In this document: positions 5,341 through 6,707 of the stretch, in pieces
Layout: every line of letters starts with the position of its first letter
Numbering within the stretch: the stretch's first letter is position 1
Assembly: GCA_020721485.1 (NCBI GenBank)
Contig: DYMR01000104.1
Coordinates: 1 to 6,707, forward strand
Length of the DNA: 6,707 nucleotides
DNA from: Halothiobacillus neapolitanus
Lineage (GTDB): Bacteria > Pseudomonadota > Gammaproteobacteria > Halothiobacillales > Halothiobacillaceae
Reading direction: 5' to 3'
The notes under the pieces: generated by a model
What the model saw: the letters and a program-made list of their open reading frames with translations, nothing else
Told to the model about the DNA's origin: nothing
The model's database searches: none
Made by a program: the position numbers and the translations under genes

Positions 5341-6408
5341 TTAACCGTGGATCTTGTCGATCTGCGCTTGGGACTGTTTCACCACGCTCGGCGGCAGGGC
5401 GACAAAATTCACCGCCTGCATGAAATGCTCCGCATTGCCGCCTTGCGACGAAATCGCCCAGCCCAAGAAATGCTTGAGCGTATCGGCCATCTCTTTCGAC
5501 GGCTGCTTGCTGTCGATCAGCGCGTATTCGTAGTTGATGATCGGGTAACTTTCGGCACCGGGGGCGAAAATCAGGCTTACGCGTTGATCCGCCGGGGTTT
5601 TCGGCACCATCGCGGCCGCAGCAGCTTTCACATTCTTGATTTCCGGCAGCACGAACTGGCCATCGTGGTTTTCCAGTTTCGCTTCACCCATGTGGTCGCT
5701 GTCGATCTGCTGCTTGAAGCTCACGCCGATGTAGGCCACGGAATACGGGTTGTTTTTCAACGCATCGACCATGCCGGGGTTGCCGACTGCGCCGATATTG
5801 CCCGCCACCGGCGCCCAGCTCACGGTCACGCCGTAGCTGTAATCGCTCGCCCACGACGGGGTCGAATCGGTCAAATACTGCGTGAAAATGAAGGTATCGC
5901 CCGACCCATCGGTGCGGTGCACGGTGATAATCGCGTGATCCGGCAGCGTAACGCCGGGGTTCAGCTTGGCAATCGCCGGATCATTCCAATTCGTGATTTT
6001 GCCGCTGTAAATGCCCGCCAGCACGGGGCCGGACAACTTCAGGTGCTTGTCATTCAAGCCCGGCAGGTTGTAGTTCACCATTTGGCTGGAAATCGCCATC
6101 GGGATGTTCAACATGCTCGGATGCTGCTTCATTTGCGCATCGCTCAAATACGCATCGGACGCGCCAATCTGCGCCAGACCTTGCATGGACTGCGCCTGAC
6201 CGGTGCCGCTGCCGGTGCTGGCCGTGGTGAGTTGCACCGCCGGATGCGCCTTGGTGTATACCGGCTGCCACAGGTTGAACAACGGGTACAACAGGCTGGA
6301 ACCCGTCTCCAGAATCGACACGGAACCCGCCAGCGCCACGCCGCTGGTCACTGTCAATGCACCGGCCACCGCCGCCGCCAATACTCGCCGAGAAACAGTT
6401 AGCTTCAT
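5341..6408 (-). CDS. pstS: PstS, periplasmic phosphate-binding protein (PstS1-like)
   Basis: This 355-residue protein is exported by a signal peptide (MKLTVSRRVLAAAVAGALTV, likely cut after ALA at 27). Phosphate-site motifs are in order: ETGSSLLYPLF (34-44), ASTGSGTGQ (63-71), GASDAYLS (82-89) and HRTDGSGDTFIFTQYL (164-179). The loop is RTDGSGDT, where E. coli PstS has RADGSGT. As I recall the sequences, the stretch from GLAQIGASDAYLS through NYNLPG, HRxDGSGDTF and YPIINYEYA is much closer to mycobacterial PstS1 (38-kDa antigen) than to E. coli PstS. It delivers phosphate to PstC/PstA. I chose ATG at 6408 over the adjacent GTG at 6411 because AAGGGG then lies six bases upstream. A Pho-box candidate lies about 110 bases upstream, which fits induction by phosphate starvation through PhoB. 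Confidence 0.95.
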   Translation of the reverse strand: MKLTVSRRVLAAAVAGALTVTSGVALAGSVSILETGSSLLYPLFNLWQPVYTKAHPAVQLTTASTGSGTGQAQSMQGLAQIGASDAYLSDAQMKQHPSMLNIPMAISSQMVNYNLPGLNDKHLKLSGPVLAGIYSGKITNWNDPAIAKLNPGVTLPDHAIITVHRTDGSGDTFIFTQYLTDSTPSWASDYSYGVTVSWAPVAGNIGAVGNPGMVDALKNNPYSVAYIGVSFKQQIDSDHMGEAKLENHDGQFVLPEIKNVKAAAAAMVPKTPADQRVSLIFAPGAESYPIINYEYALIDSKQPSKEMADTLKHFLGWAISSQGGNAEHFMQAVNFVALPPSVVKQSQAQIDKIHG

Positions 6409-6450
6409 CACTCGCCCCTTAAATTTTTACCGGAAATAAATACAAGCAAT

Positions 6451-6463
6451 GCAATTTAATTGC
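6451..6463. repeat. short palindrome in the pstS leader
   Basis: GCAATT and AATTGC face each other around a single T, a perfect 13-base palindrome about 45 bases upstream of the pstS start. It is downstream of the Pho-box candidate, so it would be in the leader RNA or near the transcription start. It may be a weak operator or chance in an AT-rich stretch. Confidence 0.3.
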
Positions 6464-6519
6464 CGGGGATAGGATGCCCTGCGATCCGGGCGAGTTCGTG
6501 AATCTTTTTTGAATTTTTC

Positions 6520-6537
6520 GTGACGAAGTCATGACAT
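6520..6537 (-). promoter_or_regulatory. Pho-box candidate (PhoB site) for pstS
   Basis: Reading the minus strand, ATGTCAT GACT TCGTCAC has the 7-4-7 layout of a Pho box, two seven-base direct repeats separated by four bases. The first half matches CTGTCAT at six of seven positions and the second matches CTGTCAC at five of seven. It is oriented towards pstS. A poor -10 candidate, AAAGAT, follows about 12 bases downstream. Location, orientation and spacing make this likely although the second half is imperfect. Confidence 0.6.
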
Positions 6538-6540
6538 CGG

Positions 6541-6584
6541 GGCGGATTTTTCCCCAGCCACGCGGGCACAACGGCGGATTTTTC
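6541..6584. repeat. 12-base direct repeat upstream of the Pho box
   Basis: GGCGGATTTTTC occurs at 6541-6552 and again at 6573-6584, a period of 32 bases. A related GAATTTTTC lies at 6511-6519, 33 bases before the first, and a T6 run at 6505-6510. The T5 runs are thus spaced by about three helical turns and lie on one face of the DNA. This could be a curved upstream region or repeated binding sites for a regulator of pstS. Confidence 0.5.
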
Positions 6585-6604
6585 TCCGTAAAAATCGCGC
6601 AGAA

Positions 6605-6707
6605 TTAGCCCGTGCGCCGCTGCACCGAAGCCACGCCGGGCAACGCGTGCAGGCGCTTCAGTAGCGGTGCCGAATCAATGGTGCCCGGCAATTCGAGGGT
6701 CAGGGCG
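6605..6707 (-). CDS. C-terminal end of an unidentified protein, possibly with an ACT-like domain
   Basis: A minus-strand frame enters from the window edge and ends at TAA (6607-6605) after 33 visible residues. The tail has the pattern strand (ALTLELPG), helix (SAPLLKRLHALPG), strand (VASVQRR), with LPGV before the last strand. This is the half-domain pattern of ACT-type and related ferredoxin-like folds. RelA/SpoT C-termini and MgtC C-terminal domains both end in similar ways, but too little is visible to choose. It does not end like PstB, whose C-terminus is normally of the GRFG/GRYG type. The gene would lie upstream of pstS in the same orientation, about 200 bases away, with the Pho-box candidate in between. 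Confidence 0.5.
   Translation of the reverse strand, partial: ALTLELPGTIDSAPLLKRLHALPGVASVQRRTG

Noticed and set aside
5182..6402. Long plus-strand open frame of 406 codons opposite pstS
   Set aside because: It lies antisense to a clear PstS, has a His/Arg-rich composition with no recognisable motif, and its first part runs through the hairpin-rich gap. It is a codon-bias shadow.
6571..6589. Small hairpin CGGA/TCCG as a terminator for the gene upstream of pstS
   Set aside because: The stem is only four pairs and on the minus strand no T run follows it, so it is better explained as part of the 12-base direct repeat.
1..6707. Mobile element, CRISPR array, tRNA or phage-defence system
   Set aside because: I found no transposase or integrase motif, no regularly spaced repeat array, no tRNA-like cloverleaf and no gene of a known defence family. 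The genes are metabolic and transport genes.

Overview
The window looks like chromosomal DNA of a chemolithotrophic sulfur-oxidising proteobacterium, probably gamma- or betaproteobacterial. The clue is a soxXA pair beside a rhodanese-tusA-dsrE-like sulfur-relay cluster. The DNA is moderately GC-rich and densely coded. I cannot name a genus from the sequence. I saw no insertion sequence, integrase, tRNA, rRNA or CRISPR array.

Layout. Positions 1-771 (minus strand) hold three tightly coupled genes, in transcription order rhodanese, tusA and a DsrE-like gene cut by the window edge; both junctions are one-base TGATG stop/start overlaps. Positions 772-1134 are a divergent regulatory region. Positions 1135-2466 (plus) hold soxX and soxA, closed by a strong bidirectional terminator at 2484-2511. 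Converging from the right is a minus-strand block in transcription order pstS (6408-5341), pstC (5065-4082), pstA (4085-3234) and a DUF3365/Tll0287-like c-type haem protein (3152-2562). The 275 bp between pstS and pstC hold four hairpins in a row, one terminator-like. Upstream of pstS are a 7-4-7 Pho-box candidate and a phased T-tract repeat. The last 103 bases are the C-terminal end of another minus-strand gene.

How it works together. SoxXA is the periplasmic c-type cytochrome that oxidatively couples thiosulfate to the SoxYZ carrier. The rhodanese, TusA and DsrE-like proteins are a cytoplasmic sulfane-sulfur transfer chain of the kind that feeds Dsr or sHdr sulfur oxidation. Their head-to-head arrangement suggests shared control of a periplasmic and a cytoplasmic sulfur module. 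soxYZ, soxB and soxCD are not in the window. PstS, PstC and PstA are the binding protein and two permeases of a high-affinity phosphate importer. No pstB ATPase or phoU lies next to them. The position after pstA, where pstB is expected, is taken by the haem protein, whose family is known for unusual His/Cys haem ligation.

Points most worth a second look are the divergent sulfur locus, the pstB-less pst block with a haem gene in its place, the hairpin stack between pstS and pstC, and a PstS that resembles the mycobacterial PstS1 type more than the E. coli type.
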